Positions 17,051-27,123 are shown, numbered from the stretch's first letter. The stretch: DNA of 64,000 nt from Oscillospiraceae bacterium (GCA_009777475.1 WRLU01000002.1:1-64000), one strand, 5' to 3'. Translations and numbers: made by a program. The notes: a model not told the origin generated them from the sequence alone.

Positions 17051-19921
17051 TTACTCGGTTAATTCTTCCGCCAATTCACGGTTCTGCAGCCGCATGACAA
17101 TTTCATCGCCGCCTATGTACCCCAGAAAGCTAATGCTCCCATACCAAACAATGCTTTTGTCAATTACAGTGTATTTCTGTGTCAGGCCGTTTCGGCTAAT
17201 TACCTTAACTCCGCTTTCGGCAAGAAGCGAGAAGGCTTCCTTTACTAATTCCCGGGTTTTTTCATCGTATTCCGAAGGGGGTCTGGTGATAATATTTATA
17301 TCTGTTCTTCGCCTGCCGCTGGGTGCAAGCTTTTTTATGAAAGCGGCAACCCGGCGCAGTGTGATGGATGGACACACGACCAGCACACTGTCAAAAGCTT
17401 CTGATATATCACGGAGATAGACCGGCTCGTAATCGGCTTGACTATATAAAATTCCGGTTTCAGTCGTTCCGCCATCGCCGGTTGTTCCGACCGAATATCC
17501 GGCATCAATATATGCCTTTAACCGCTTTGCGTACATACGCTCTAAAACCGGTTCGTGTATGTCTACGTAATCAATAGCCCGCACCTCGGTTTTATCATCA
17601 TACAGCCGGTGCAGTCTGCCTACATACTGCTGTACTGTTCCCTTCCAGGCAACAGGCGACACTAAAAAAAGGGCATCTAATTTGGCGCAGTCAAAGCCCT
17701 CACCGACATATTTACCGGTTGCTACAATGACCTGCGATAAGCCTAACTCCTCCTCTATGGCCTTGCGCTTGCCGGCACCCAGGCCCCCGGTCATTGAAAC
17801 AACTGATAAGCCCTGCTCGCGCAAACGTGAGGAGAGCAAGTCAACGTGGTCTTTCCTATCCGCCAAGACAATGGGGAATTTGCCCTCGTCAACGGCTCGT
17901 TTAACATCTTTGACAATCTTGTAATTCCTCGGCTCGTGCAGGGTGAGGGCAGTGTAGATTTCCTGTATTTGATATCTGCCTCCGTCAGTGCGCGGGGGCA
18001 TTTTAAATGTGGTAAACTCAGGTTGTACAATCTGGGCGAAGGGACGCTCGGCTGACTGGGCTTTAGAGTCGGTTTTGAAGCGAATCGGACCACAGTGCAT
18101 GAAAATAATAGGCTGATGCCCATCCTGCCTGATCGGCGTAGCTGTTAATCCATATACATAGCGGGCATTGCTGGCCTTGATCACCTTTTCAAAGCTCAGT
18201 GCCGGCAGGTGGTGGCATTCGTCCACAATGACCATCCCATAATTCTTCAGGCAGGAGGCAGCTTCATCACCATCATATAATGATTGTATTATGGCAATGT
18301 CAATAACTCCGTAGTTTTTGAATTTGCCTCCGCAAATCTCCCCGATTGCGATTTGTGGCTGCCTTTTTCCCTTAGGTTGCTCAGGCAAAGGCTCATTGAT
18401 GCTCAAAAATTGTGTCAGCCGTTTCTTCCATTGGTCTAAAAGCTGGCGGCGGTGTACTAAAATTAGTGTATTTACCTTTCTGGAGGCAATGAGCCATGCT
18501 GCCAAAACTGTCTTCCCAAACGCCGTTGCGGCAGACAATACACCGTTACGGTGGGCAAGCATAGCTACCCCGGCATTTTGCTGAAGAGGGGTCAGGGTGC
18601 CGTTAAACTCAACATCTATGGATTTGCCCGGGTTGGTCTCGTCACGAATTGCAACCTTCACTGACCGATCCTCAAAAAATGCATGTACATCCTCTAAGCA
18701 GCCGCGCGGCAGTGCGATGTGCCGCTCGAACACTTCTCCTAAATGGAGTATTCTCGGTTTTCCGTATACAGACAGGCGCATCGCCTGAGCTTTATAAAAG
18801 TCGGGATTTTTGAACGCCGCTAAACGTAATATTGCATTGATAGTTTTCCCTGAAAGCCCTTTCGCCGGGATGTATACCTGATTGGCAATAATAAGGCTAA
18901 TATTAGAAAGCGGAGATAAATCGTGGTATTGTGCCGGATATGTCCTCCAAGGCTCACAATCCTCATCCTGCCGCAAAGCCCCAAGCTCTTGGTAATCGCC
19001 GTGTTTTTCAATTATACTGCTTATTTCTTCAGTTGTAAATTTTTTAACGCCTGCCAAAAACGCCCACTGGTCGTTATATGAAACAAAATTTTCGTCAACA
19101 AATTCGCTGTTGCCCTCTTTTCTTGCGTTTTTTTGCAGAGGCAAAGCGATTAAGCTACCCAAACCGCCTTGCGGCAAAGTGTCTTGGTTTGGCAGCAATC
19201 GGTCATATGAGTCAAAGCCGAGCTTATATTGCCTTTCTATAGCCTTTGTGAGCAACACACTTGCAAATCTTCGTGCCATTGATGCCTTGATTGGCTGCTC
19301 AAAGAAAAACCAGATATGACCGCCGTTGCCCGACCGGGAACGTTCTAGCGCGCAAAACACATCCAAGGCACGGCAGCTTTCACGGAAGGCGGTTACATCC
19401 TCGCGCCAACGATTTTTATCAAAATCAATTACGACAAAACAACAAGTTTCATCCTTTAGCAAAGGATATATCCCTAAAACCGATTCACCCATCAAATGTG
19501 AAGAAATAACCTCCTGGTTAATTGGAAGATATTTTTTTTTAGTGCAGGAGGAGCATTTGATTTTTGGTTTTTGGCATATTCCGCGCTTCCACTCATAGGC
19601 ACATACAGGACTGTAGCCGGAGGTGCCTTTTTTGCGGCTTTCCCACCGTTTGGCGTACACATCATGCCTGCCCCGGAACAGAGACATGAATATCTTAATT
19701 TTTTCTTCAGGGGAATTGCGTTTGCCGAATGCGGGGGCCTGCGGCGGCTGTATGGACAGCCCGGACTGTGCCTGCACAGTGTCAACTATCCTTTCAGGGG
19801 ATCCCTCCGAAAGGCTTTTCAGATGTGTGTTTTCTTTTTCTAAGGCTTCTATTCTCTGTTTGAGTTCGGCGTTTTCAGCTAATACAGCCAAAATGTTTTC
19901 CATTGTCATACTGCCCCACAT
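17051..19921 (-). CDS. TOTE-type conflict protein: primase-like domain, SF2 helicase and PLD-like domain
   Basis: A 956-residue protein, possibly starting at an internal ATG 12 or 18 bases in. A coiled coil (residues ~8-35) is followed by an archaeo-eukaryotic primase-like domain (~70-300) with a putative Cys cluster (C107, C116, C123, C126), VVIDFDKN (metal acids 166/168) and SGNGGHIW (197-204). A superfamily 2 helicase (~440-780) follows, with TAFGKT, DECHH (567-571), GLTATP (591-596) and QQYVGRLHR (764-772). The C-terminus (~844-935) resembles a phospholipase D nuclease, but its HKD-like motif reads QKYTVID, with Gln for His. This architecture matches the AEP-helicase core of the published TOTE conflict systems, thought to act against invading DNA. 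No partner genes are adjacent. Confidence 0.85.
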   Translation of the reverse strand: MWGSMTMENILAVLAENAELKQRIEALEKENTHLKSLSEGSPERIVDTVQAQSGLSIQPPQAPAFGKRNSPEEKIKIFMSLFRGRHDVYAKRWESRKKGTSGYSPVCAYEWKRGICQKPKIKCSSCTKKKYLPINQEVISSHLMGESVLGIYPLLKDETCCFVVIDFDKNRWREDVTAFRESCRALDVFCALERSRSGNGGHIWFFFEQPIKASMARRFASVLLTKAIERQYKLGFDSYDRLLPNQDTLPQGGLGSLIALPLQKNARKEGNSEFVDENFVSYNDQWAFLAGVKKFTTEEISSIIEKHGDYQELGALRQDEDCEPWRTYPAQYHDLSPLSNISLIIANQVYIPAKGLSGKTINAILRLAAFKNPDFYKAQAMRLSVYGKPRILHLGEVFERHIALPRGCLEDVHAFFEDRSVKVAIRDETNPGKSIDVEFNGTLTPLQQNAGVAMLAHRNGVLSAATAFGKTVLAAWLIASRKVNTLILVHRRQLLDQWKKRLTQFLSINEPLPEQPKGKRQPQIAIGEICGGKFKNYGVIDIAIIQSLYDGDEAASCLKNYGMVIVDECHHLPALSFEKVIKASNARYVYGLTATPIRQDGHQPIIFMHCGPIRFKTDSKAQSAERPFAQIVQPEFTTFKMPPRTDGGRYQIQEIYTALTLHEPRNYKIVKDVKRAVDEGKFPIVLADRKDHVDLLSSRLREQGLSVVSMTGGLGAGKRKAIEEELGLSQVIVATGKYVGEGFDCAKLDALFLVSPVAWKGTVQQYVGRLHRLYDDKTEVRAIDYVDIHEPVLERMYAKRLKAYIDAGYSVGTTGDGGTTETGILYSQADYEPVYLRDISEAFDSVLVVCPSITLRRVAAFIKKLAPSGRRRTDINIITRPPSEYDEKTRELVKEAFSLLAESGVKVISRNGLTQKYTVIDKSIVWYGSISFLGYIGGDEIVMRLQNRELAEELTE

Positions 19922-19952
19922 TACTAAAAATTTCAGGGGTCTGCCTGCATGT

Positions 19953-19982
19953 AGTATAGCATAAGAATGGAGGGGCTGTAAA
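19953..19982 (-). promoter_or_regulatory. Promoter of the primase-helicase gene
   Basis: On the minus strand: TTTACA (19977-19982), 18-base spacer ending TGC (extended -10), TATACT (19953-19958). It lies about 35 bases before the first possible start. Confidence 0.65.
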
Positions 19983-20017
19983 CCGGGAGGATTGAAAATC
20001 AGGGTTGGAGGCAGTAC

Positions 20018-21910
20018 TTACCCCACCGTCTGCTTCGCACTCGCTGCTTTCTTAGCCGTTGCACCGTGCCACACTTGATCACCCGCGGCCAGCGTAAACT
20101 CAGCCTTTTTTGCATACAGCACACCGTTGACATATGTCTTGTCAGCCTTGGCTTTGTTGGCTCCCGGTTTGTACTTGGTCGGCTTCAGTTGGCTTGTGAC
20201 CTTGATTTTCTTTTGTGCTGAGCCAGGTGTAAAGCCGCCTTCATCCGATGGTGCCGCCCGGTAGAAGTAAGTGGTCTTCACAACGGCAGGTTTGCCGTTT
20301 TTTTCACCGATTGGCTTAACACAAATGCCGCCGTCTGTGTAGAATTTGCCCCAACCGTTGGTGTCAACTGTTTTGCCTTTATTTTCAACGCCCTTGGCAT
20401 TTGGTCCGGCAATGCCGATTTGTATGTTGGTTTTTACAGCTGTGCTGCTGTTTTTCTCCGCCAGAACCCATTGCCCGAACTCCCCTCCTGATGCCGCAAG
20501 TTCATAGTTGACGGAAAATTTCGGCTTAGGTCGGGGGTTGATTGCCGGGAAGGTTACTTCTGTCCCGCCTGAGTTTTTGAGCTTTAATGTCAAGCCTTTA
20601 TTCAGCAGTTTGGGGAATTTTTTGTCACCGAATGTGTCAGCCTTTACCGCCTTGTAACCTTTGCCGTTGCCAATGTCAAACTCAGCAGGGACAAATCCGC
20701 CCAAGTCTAGGGTTTCAGTGCTGAGGTTGATTTTTGGCGTACCGCTGGAGTTGACGATGATGTCAGCGGATGGGTTGCTGTAGTCAATGCAACAGTCATC
20801 GGTTGTTGCAGGGGACGGCGTAGGTGTCGGGGTAGGCGTTGACGTGCCGGGGGAAGGTGTGGGCGAAGGGGTTGATGTATCAGGTGAAGGGGGAGTCCAT
20901 CCCGGATTTTCCGTGCGGATGATGGCATCCAAGCCGAGACTAGGTATCCCGGAAAGTAACTCGTTATAGCCCATCACTCCCGTGGATCTGTACAAATCTT
21001 CAGGTTCTGCCTCCCCATAGGGGTCTTCAACCGCAAAATAGAGACACCTATCCACAAAATCTAACTGATACCTGCGTTCTGCCGTGCTTCCGCTATAGGT
21101 ATAGCGGGGTATGTAACCGTTATGATAACTACGAAACACTTTTTGTAAGAGCTTATAGCCGAAATCAAAAGATTCGTCTGTCCATACTATTGTACTTGGA
21201 TTCTTGTCGGGTGTGAATAATGAGTTTACAAAGAGACGGGCTTGCCCTGTACTCGTGACGCTACTCATAGCAGCCCAATTTGCCGGGGTTTGATTGGCTC
21301 CTTGATGGTAAATACCACCATATCCTTTGACTGTGATATTTACATGGCTTGCGATGAAAGCAAGCATATCCGCCCAACCTTCTATATCGAAATTGGCCCA
21401 AGAAAGTACATTTGCAGCCGCACTGGATGCTGTGCCAGGCCAACAGAACAAATGACCCAATTCGTGAGATGCTCCAACAAAATACCACTCACCTGCATCG
21501 GTTACATGGGGTCTGTTTAATTGTGCATAGTGACTGTTTGAATACATAGCACCAGAACGACCCCGTTCTACAAACATAGCTCCAGCTGAGCGGTTTTCTC
21601 CATCCCTTATCCTCACCTTGTTTCCGCCGTTTAAGTCCCTGCCTGTCAAATCAACTAACGCCTCGTATTGCAAATCCATGCGACTCATGAATTTGTTGAA
21701 GTTTTCCGGCGAGATTAAGTCAAACCCTGTGTAGGATACGCCAGACCGAATAATCGGACCCATGAAAAGGTCGCTATCGTAAATGAAGTATTTTGACTCT
21801 AGGTTGTTGTAGTCGCTAAGATTATCCCCATACACCCCAGCATGTGTAAACGGTGCAAGCACCATCAAAAGGGCAAATACTAACACCAGACTAAAAACAC
21901 GTTTTCGCAT
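20018..21910 (-). CDS. Secreted gluzincin-like metallopeptidase with repeat-like C-terminal domain
   Basis: About 630 residues from the ATG at 21910, eight bases after AGGAGG; the longer frame to 21985 runs into the promoter. A signal peptide (1-24) precedes a catalytic region with HELGH (149-153) and, 24 residues on, EGWAD (177-181). This is the HExxH...E arrangement of gluzincins. A Pro/Thr/Ser linker (~345-375) leads to a beta-rich C-terminal domain of ~260 residues ending in a Lys/Ala-rich segment, probably for surface binding. Family assignment is by motif; the substrate is unknown. It is unrelated in sequence to the protease at the window start. It has its own promoter. Confidence 0.75.
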   Translation of the reverse strand: MRKRVFSLVLVFALLMVLAPFTHAGVYGDNLSDYNNLESKYFIYDSDLFMGPIIRSGVSYTGFDLISPENFNKFMSRMDLQYEALVDLTGRDLNGGNKVRIRDGENRSAGAMFVERGRSGAMYSNSHYAQLNRPHVTDAGEWYFVGASHELGHLFCWPGTASSAAANVLSWANFDIEGWADMLAFIASHVNITVKGYGGIYHQGANQTPANWAAMSSVTSTGQARLFVNSLFTPDKNPSTIVWTDESFDFGYKLLQKVFRSYHNGYIPRYTYSGSTAERRYQLDFVDRCLYFAVEDPYGEAEPEDLYRSTGVMGYNELLSGIPSLGLDAIIRTENPGWTPPSPDTSTPSPTPSPGTSTPTPTPTPSPATTDDCCIDYSNPSADIIVNSSGTPKINLSTETLDLGGFVPAEFDIGNGKGYKAVKADTFGDKKFPKLLNKGLTLKLKNSGGTEVTFPAINPRPKPKFSVNYELAASGGEFGQWVLAEKNSSTAVKTNIQIGIAGPNAKGVENKGKTVDTNGWGKFYTDGGICVKPIGEKNGKPAVVKTTYFYRAAPSDEGGFTPGSAQKKIKVTSQLKPTKYKPGANKAKADKTYVNGVLYAKKAEFTLAAGDQVWHGATAKKAASAKQTVG

Positions 21911-21944
21911 AGGATAAACCTCCTGATCCTCATTACTTATGACA

Positions 21945-21973
21945 AGCATACCATAATACCTACTGAAAGTAAA
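21945..21973 (-). promoter_or_regulatory. Promoter of the secreted metallopeptidase
   Basis: On the minus strand: TTTACT (21968-21973), 17-base spacer, TATGCT (21945-21950). Confidence 0.55.
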
Positions 21974-22122
21974 GTACAAATTCACTCACTGTTTTTGTGG
22001 CCCGGTGAAATCAAGGTTGGACAACCCTCACTCTAGTATGTTAAAATGCCAGTAACCTCATATGAAGCTAAAACGCAGGATTGCAATTGAGGATTTTTTT
22101 GCATTGGAGGATTTTTTCAATA

Positions 22123-23784
22123 ATGGACACACAAAAACTTGCCAGGCTTTTATTTCCCAGGGAAACAAAGAGTCTTTCGGAATGGGAAGCTATCTATCCC
22201 AAGCGTGACTTACCCCGGGGGGCTGCCGTTACAAGATTTGCCCCTAGCCCAACGGGCTTTGTGCATGTGGGAAGCATGTTTCCGATTATAGTAAACCAAC
22301 GCCTTTCCAGATCATCTGGAGGCATAATGCTTTTGCGCCTTGAGGATACTGACAGCAAGAGGGAAATATCCGGTGCAGCCGTTGATATTATCCAAACTCT
22401 GGCTGAATACGGCATTGTCTTTGACGAAGGGGTTTTCCTTACCTCCGAAAACAAAATATCCGAAAAAGGCTGCTATAGCCCATATTTTCAGCAGTCAAGG
22501 AAATCGCTTTACACCTCTTGCGCGCGGCACTTAGTCGAGCAAGGATATGCCTATCCATGCTTCTGCAGCGAGGATGCTCTTTCGGCAATGCGACAAGAGC
22601 AGCAATCTCGTAAGGATAATTTGGGATACTTCGGTAAATGGGCATCCTGCCGTAATTTATCCTTGGAGGATATACAGAATAAGCTTGCTCAGGGTCAGGC
22701 TTGCGTATTACGGCTCAAGAGTCCGGGAAATAATTCAAATAAAATAGTTCTGGACGATTTGTGCCGGGGGCAGCTGGAAATGCCTGAGAATGATATTGAC
22801 CATGTTTTGCTCAAAAGCGACGGTATACCCACCTACCATTTTGCCCATGCCGCCGATGACCATTTTATGCGCGTAACCCATGTGGTAAGGGGCGATGAAT
22901 GGCTAGCGACTTACCCTCTGCACCATCAGCTTTTCGGCCTTCTGGGCTTTGACAGGCCAAAATATATCCACTTAGCACCGCTAATGAAGGCTCAGGATGG
23001 CTCTAAGCGCAAGCTGTCAAAACGCAAGGATCCCGAGGCAGCCCTACGGTATTATTCCGAGAACGGCTTTCCAAAAGAGGCCCTGCAGGAGTATATTTCT
23101 ATTTTGCTTAACTCCGATTATGATGACTGGAGGAGGGCAAACCCTGATGCTGATGCCGAAGCATTTCCCTTTTCGGTTAAAAAATTAGGCTGGTCGGGTT
23201 CATTGTTTGACATGGATAAATTATTGGATGTATCCCGCGGAGTAATCGCCGGAATGACAGCTTGCCAGGTATATAACGGCACAGCAGGCTGGGCAGAGAG
23301 GTTCGACCAGGGCTTCCACAAGCTTTTCACTCGTAACAGAGCATATAGTGAGCGTATTTTGTCCATAGGGCGAGGCGGAAAAAAGCCTCGGAAGGATATT
23401 GCCACATGGAAGGATGTCCCCTGTTATATAAGTTTTTTCTTCCCAGAGCTTTTTTCCCCTCGCGAAATCATTCCTGTGGGGATAACCCCAGAGGATTACA
23501 GTGCCGTTCTGTCTGCCTATGCCCCGATATATGATACAAACGATGAGCAAGGCGAGTGGTTCCAAAAAATCAAAGACTTAGGGGCATCACTGGGTTTCTG
23601 CCCTGATGTCAGGACTTATAAAAAATGCCCGGAGAACTGGAAGGGCAGTGTCGCTGATGTCTGCATGGTTCTGCGCACAGCCGTAACAGGAAGAGAAAAC
23701 TCCCCTGATTTATATGAGTGTATGCGGATTTTAGGAAAAGCTGCTGTACTGGAGAGAATAAATCACCTCGCTGTCCGCAAATAG
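22123..23784 (+). CDS. gltX: Glutamyl-tRNA synthetase
   Basis: Class I synthetase of about 553 residues (ATG at 22123, GGAGG upstream) that charges tRNA-Glu and possibly tRNA-Gln for later amidation. The HIGH-type motif appears as PSPTGFVHVG near residue 45, the KMSKS-type loop as KRKLSKR near residue 300. Its N-terminal extension (MDTQKLARLLFP) and ~550-residue length fit the longer clostridial GluRS type rather than the ~480-residue standard form. The gene is monocistronic and ends at a strong bidirectional terminator. A gatCAB set is not in the window. Confidence 0.95.
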   Translation: MDTQKLARLLFPRETKSLSEWEAIYPKRDLPRGAAVTRFAPSPTGFVHVGSMFPIIVNQRLSRSSGGIMLLRLEDTDSKREISGAAVDIIQTLAEYGIVFDEGVFLTSENKISEKGCYSPYFQQSRKSLYTSCARHLVEQGYAYPCFCSEDALSAMRQEQQSRKDNLGYFGKWASCRNLSLEDIQNKLAQGQACVLRLKSPGNNSNKIVLDDLCRGQLEMPENDIDHVLLKSDGIPTYHFAHAADDHFMRVTHVVRGDEWLATYPLHHQLFGLLGFDRPKYIHLAPLMKAQDGSKRKLSKRKDPEAALRYYSENGFPKEALQEYISILLNSDYDDWRRANPDADAEAFPFSVKKLGWSGSLFDMDKLLDVSRGVIAGMTACQVYNGTAGWAERFDQGFHKLFTRNRAYSERILSIGRGGKKPRKDIATWKDVPCYISFFFPELFSPREIIPVGITPEDYSAVLSAYAPIYDTNDEQGEWFQKIKDLGASLGFCPDVRTYKKCPENWKGSVADVCMVLRTAVTGRENSPDLYECMRILGKAAVLERINHLAVRK

Positions 23785-23787
23785 CCT

Positions 23788-23819
23788 AAAACCGCTCAAG
23801 CATAAGCTTGAGCGGTTTT
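23788..23819. terminator. Bidirectional terminator between gltX and the response regulator
   Basis: A perfect 14-bp stem (23788-23801 with 23806-23819) with a four-base ATAA loop, with an A-run on one side and T-run on the other, so it can stop both convergent transcripts. It ends the eleven-gene leftward operon. Confidence 0.93.
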
Positions 23820-23820
23820 A

Positions 23821-24516
23821 TCAGTTGCCCCATTTATAGCCGTAACCCCAGACTGTTGTGATATATGAAGGGTTTGAAGTATCGTCCTCAATTTTAATTC
23901 TCAGCCGCCGTATGTTTACATCAACGATTTTTAGCTCACCATAGTAATCCCTCCCCCATACATATGCCAAAATCTCTTCACGAGATAATGCTCTGTCTGT
24001 ATTCTCCATGAAGAGCTTCATAATTGTGTACTCGACTTGTGTAAGCTTGATTCGCCTACCATCTTTCTCCAGGGTGCGGTTGCGAATTGATAGGACAAAT
24101 GGCCCGCTTTTAATTTCATCCTGAGGGCCGGGGGGCTTGGTGCCGCCGCACCTACGGTAGAGGGAGTCAACTCTGGCAATTAGCTCTGTAGGCGAAAAGG
24201 GCTTGGTAACATAATCATCGGCACCGGTCATCAGTCCTGTTACCTTGTCAATTTCCTGTGTGCGGGCAGTCAGCATAATAACACCTATTCCCGGTGTTTT
24301 GGCTCTAACTCGGCGGCAAACCTCAAACCCATCTATGCCATCGGGAAGCATAATATCTAACAGGATAATACAAATATCATTGTTTTCTTCGAGTATATCT
24401 ATTGCCTGCTGACCATCCTCCGCTTCTAATACGCTGTACCCGGCACGGCTAAGATTGATGACTACAAAGCTGCGAATGCTTTCCTCATCCTCTACTACTA
24501 ATATTTTTTTTGACAT
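23821..24516 (-). CDS. OmpR/PhoB-family response regulator (orphan)
   Basis: A 231-residue two-component regulator: receiver domain (1-~115) with the acid pocket near residues 9-11, phospho-acceptor Asp 54 in LLDIMLPD, a conserved Thr (MLTAR) and Lys (TKPF), then a winged-helix DNA-binding domain (~130-230, ending TTVWGYGYKW). The start follows GGCGGAGG. No histidine kinase lies nearby; the gene is last in a long operon, 26 bases after a lipoprotein gene. The lipoprotein may report to it through a kinase elsewhere, which is inference. Confidence 0.93.
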   Translation of the reverse strand: MSKKILVVEDEESIRSFVVINLSRAGYSVLEAEDGQQAIDILEENNDICIILLDIMLPDGIDGFEVCRRVRAKTPGIGVIMLTARTQEIDKVTGLMTGADDYVTKPFSPTELIARVDSLYRRCGGTKPPGPQDEIKSGPFVLSIRNRTLEKDGRRIKLTQVEYTIMKLFMENTDRALSREEILAYVWGRDYYGELKIVDVNIRRLRIKIEDDTSNPSYITTVWGYGYKWGN

Positions 24517-24542
24517 ATAAAATCCTCCGCCTTTCTTTGTGT

Positions 24543-25937
24543 TTAATTTTCTGTCTGCATATAATTCCAACCCGGTTCCATTATACCAAAATGACTCTTT
24601 ATAGTATAATCATCGAGATTATGCCGGGATAATTCGGGGGGCAGCTCTCTTGCCGAAGCCGTAAAAAACGAAGATGCATCCTGCCGTAAGAGGATCTCGC
24701 TCGGGGGGGTAATGGGTCTGCTTGATTTATATGAGGTATCGGTAATTTTCAAAAAATCAACTTTTTTTAATCCAGAGTCCGTGACAGAAAAAATCGTGCG
24801 TATTACTGTCTTATCAGCCCGGTTGTCTATTTCTGAGGATACCGTGAAATCATCAGGCCAATTATCAGGAAAACGGAAGTACCAGCCCCTCAGGATGTTA
24901 TGGAGGCTCCTTGACGCTGTCTCCGAATTTCCGCCGGAGTCATATGATACCCATTCGACTAGATGGAGGGAATTAGCTTCTCCGGCCTGTTCACCGCCAA
25001 ACGGCAATGGATTGATGATGGGTAACTCAACGATGCCGTCTTTGTTAACATCCATGGCATAAATACCACCCACACTTTTAACAAGGTAATCGCTTATGCC
25101 TGCTGTTTCTGATATTGATATATTGTCAAGGGACTGATTTCGGTAAGCAAATACGTCTGTGATCTCTCTCTCTGAAGAATCTGTGTCATCCCCCGGCACC
25201 GGGTATTTGCAGGTCACATACAAGGCCGGGTATCCATCCCTAGTTGTTCCGGCAAGCACCCGGCGTACCCCAGTGACTCCCTTTGAGAGGTTTGCCGAGG
25301 CATTGCACTCAAGTAAATCGTTTTTGAGCGTATACATCTCCGTAAAGGACGGAGAACCCTCCTCCGGCTCTATAAAAATCAGCATAAGTGCCTGGCTGGC
25401 TGTTTCATGCTGTCCATTTGTAATATCTAAAACACCGTATGACCAATATCTTTGTCCGGACAGCATGGTTACAACCGAGTCACCCTTCAGGGCATATACA
25501 GACATGGAACGCAATGAGTCGCCAACCTGCCAACCTACCATAAGCGCGTATTCCCCGCCGCCGCTTAGGTCGCAAAAAGCAACACTGTGTATTGATTCGG
25601 CAGTTTCCTCAATGGACTCCAACCGAACATATTCATTTCCGGTCCTTTTGAAAATATAAATCCTATGACTGCCCTCGTTATCTGTGTCACGCACAAAAAG
25701 AATAGCCTCGTCTTCCCCATCGCCATCTAAATCATACATTTGCACAGCTTGGCGGTATTTCCCGGAAAGTGGTACGCTAGGCTGATAGCCGTTTTGAAGT
25801 AATTTGTCAATTTCATTTTGCAGCTTACTTACGCTGACTGCCGGACGAGGTGCAAGCAAAAGCTCCTGGGCAGGGATACATCCTGCCAAAAAGCCAAGGC
25901 ATAGCAACGCCGTATATATTAAGATATGTCTTCTCAC
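24543..25937 (-). CDS. Lipoprotein with FG-GAP/EF-hand-like Asp loops
   Basis: A 464-residue surface lipoprotein: signal peptide with lipobox LAGC (Cys near residue 20). Two Asp-rich loops, YDLDGDGEDEA and MDVNKDGIVE, resemble calcium-binding loops of FG-GAP/VCBS beta-propeller proteins, and the rest alternates beta strands and polar loops. I do not recognise a named family. It lies 20 bases after alr and 26 before the response regulator, in the same operon, so an envelope-sensing role is conceivable. Confidence 0.75.
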   Translation of the reverse strand: MRRHILIYTALLCLGFLAGCIPAQELLLAPRPAVSVSKLQNEIDKLLQNGYQPSVPLSGKYRQAVQMYDLDGDGEDEAILFVRDTDNEGSHRIYIFKRTGNEYVRLESIEETAESIHSVAFCDLSGGGEYALMVGWQVGDSLRSMSVYALKGDSVVTMLSGQRYWSYGVLDITNGQHETASQALMLIFIEPEEGSPSFTEMYTLKNDLLECNASANLSKGVTGVRRVLAGTTRDGYPALYVTCKYPVPGDDTDSSEREITDVFAYRNQSLDNISISETAGISDYLVKSVGGIYAMDVNKDGIVELPIINPLPFGGEQAGEANSLHLVEWVSYDSGGNSETASRSLHNILRGWYFRFPDNWPDDFTVSSEIDNRADKTVIRTIFSVTDSGLKKVDFLKITDTSYKSSRPITPPSEILLRQDASSFFTASARELPPELSRHNLDDYTIKSHFGIMEPGWNYMQTEN

Positions 25938-25957
25938 TGCCCGGTATCCCCTTTCGC

Positions 25958-27109
25958 CTATGCGTTATCTATGTCACAGATTTCTTTTATAATTTTACCG
26001 TTTTGCAGATACACTCTTGGAACCCTCCTGCCTATAGCACATAGTGTCTCATAGGGAATGGTATCAAGCAGACCTGCGTGATCCTGGGCACTGGTTTGCG
26101 TTTTCCCATCCATGACAGTCACAATATCCCCATTTTTAGCTTCGGGAAAGCCTGTAATGTCTAAGACACACATATCCATGCAAACACGTCCTATTTGGGG
26201 TACCGGTCTGCCATGGAGCAAAAACTGTATTCTGCCGGAAAGCCGCCGATTTAGACCATCGGCATATCCAACTGGGATAGTAGCAATCCGGCTCCCTCTC
26301 TTAGCGTGCCAAATATGTCCATAACTTACACCATCACCATTTTCAAGATCCTCACAACGTATGATACTTGTCCTTAGAGTTAAGACCGGGAAAAGGGCCT
26401 GACCCTCCGGATTGCCGGGAATAGGGTTATAACCATATAGCATAATCCCGGGACGTACTAAATTTTCCATCATTTTAGGCCGCGATAAAATAGCCGCGCT
26501 ATTGGAACAATGTCGTACAGGGATGTAAACCCCCGCCTTCTGCAGTGCATCGCAACAGGAGGCAAACCGAAAGTATTGCTCTTGGGTCAATGTGTGCTCC
26601 GGTTCATCGGCCATGGCAAAGTGTGTGAATATTCCCTCTATTTTAAGTCCTGGGATTTTGGTAATAGTATCAATTTGCCCTGTTGCCCGGTCCCATGGCA
26701 ATCCCAGCCGGTTCATGCCTGTATCTACTTTAATGTGAACCCTCAATGAGACTCCATTAGGGGCATCTGCTACATACCGGCGAGCTGTTTCAAGATCGGA
26801 AACGCAAAGAATAATTCCGGCTTTTACTAAATCATAAACCTGTTTGGCCGGGGCGGGTTCAAGCAGCAATATGTCGGTCGATATTCCGTTCCGCCTAAGC
26901 TGAAAGGCTTCCTCCGGGGTTGCTACACCGAAGCAATCTGCATCGGCGTTTATCAGGGCTTTTGCAACCATAACCGCTCCGTGACCGTAGGCATCGGCTT
27001 TAATAATCGGCATAACACGCGCCGGAGCAGCAAGTCGTTTTGCTGTTTGATAGTTTTTTGTAAGCGCATCTAAATCTATTTCAGCCCATACTCTGTATTT
27101 GTCTTGCAT
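25958..27109 (-). CDS. alr: Alanine racemase
   Basis: PLP-dependent enzyme of 383 residues that makes D-alanine for peptidoglycan. The PLP lysine is Lys 37 in IIKADAYGHG; the second catalytic base is the Tyr in GVSYGHIW near residue 260; HIKVDTGMNRLG and RPGIMLYGYNP complete the family pattern. It follows thrC by 14 bases in the long leftward operon. Confidence 0.96.
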   Translation of the reverse strand: MQDKYRVWAEIDLDALTKNYQTAKRLAAPARVMPIIKADAYGHGAVMVAKALINADADCFGVATPEEAFQLRRNGISTDILLLEPAPAKQVYDLVKAGIILCVSDLETARRYVADAPNGVSLRVHIKVDTGMNRLGLPWDRATGQIDTITKIPGLKIEGIFTHFAMADEPEHTLTQEQYFRFASCCDALQKAGVYIPVRHCSNSAAILSRPKMMENLVRPGIMLYGYNPIPGNPEGQALFPVLTLRTSIIRCEDLENGDGVSYGHIWHAKRGSRIATIPVGYADGLNRRLSGRIQFLLHGRPVPQIGRVCMDMCVLDITGFPEAKNGDIVTVMDGKTQTSAQDHAGLLDTIPYETLCAIGRRVPRVYLQNGKIIKEICDIDNA

Positions 27110-27123
27110 TTACATACCCGCTT

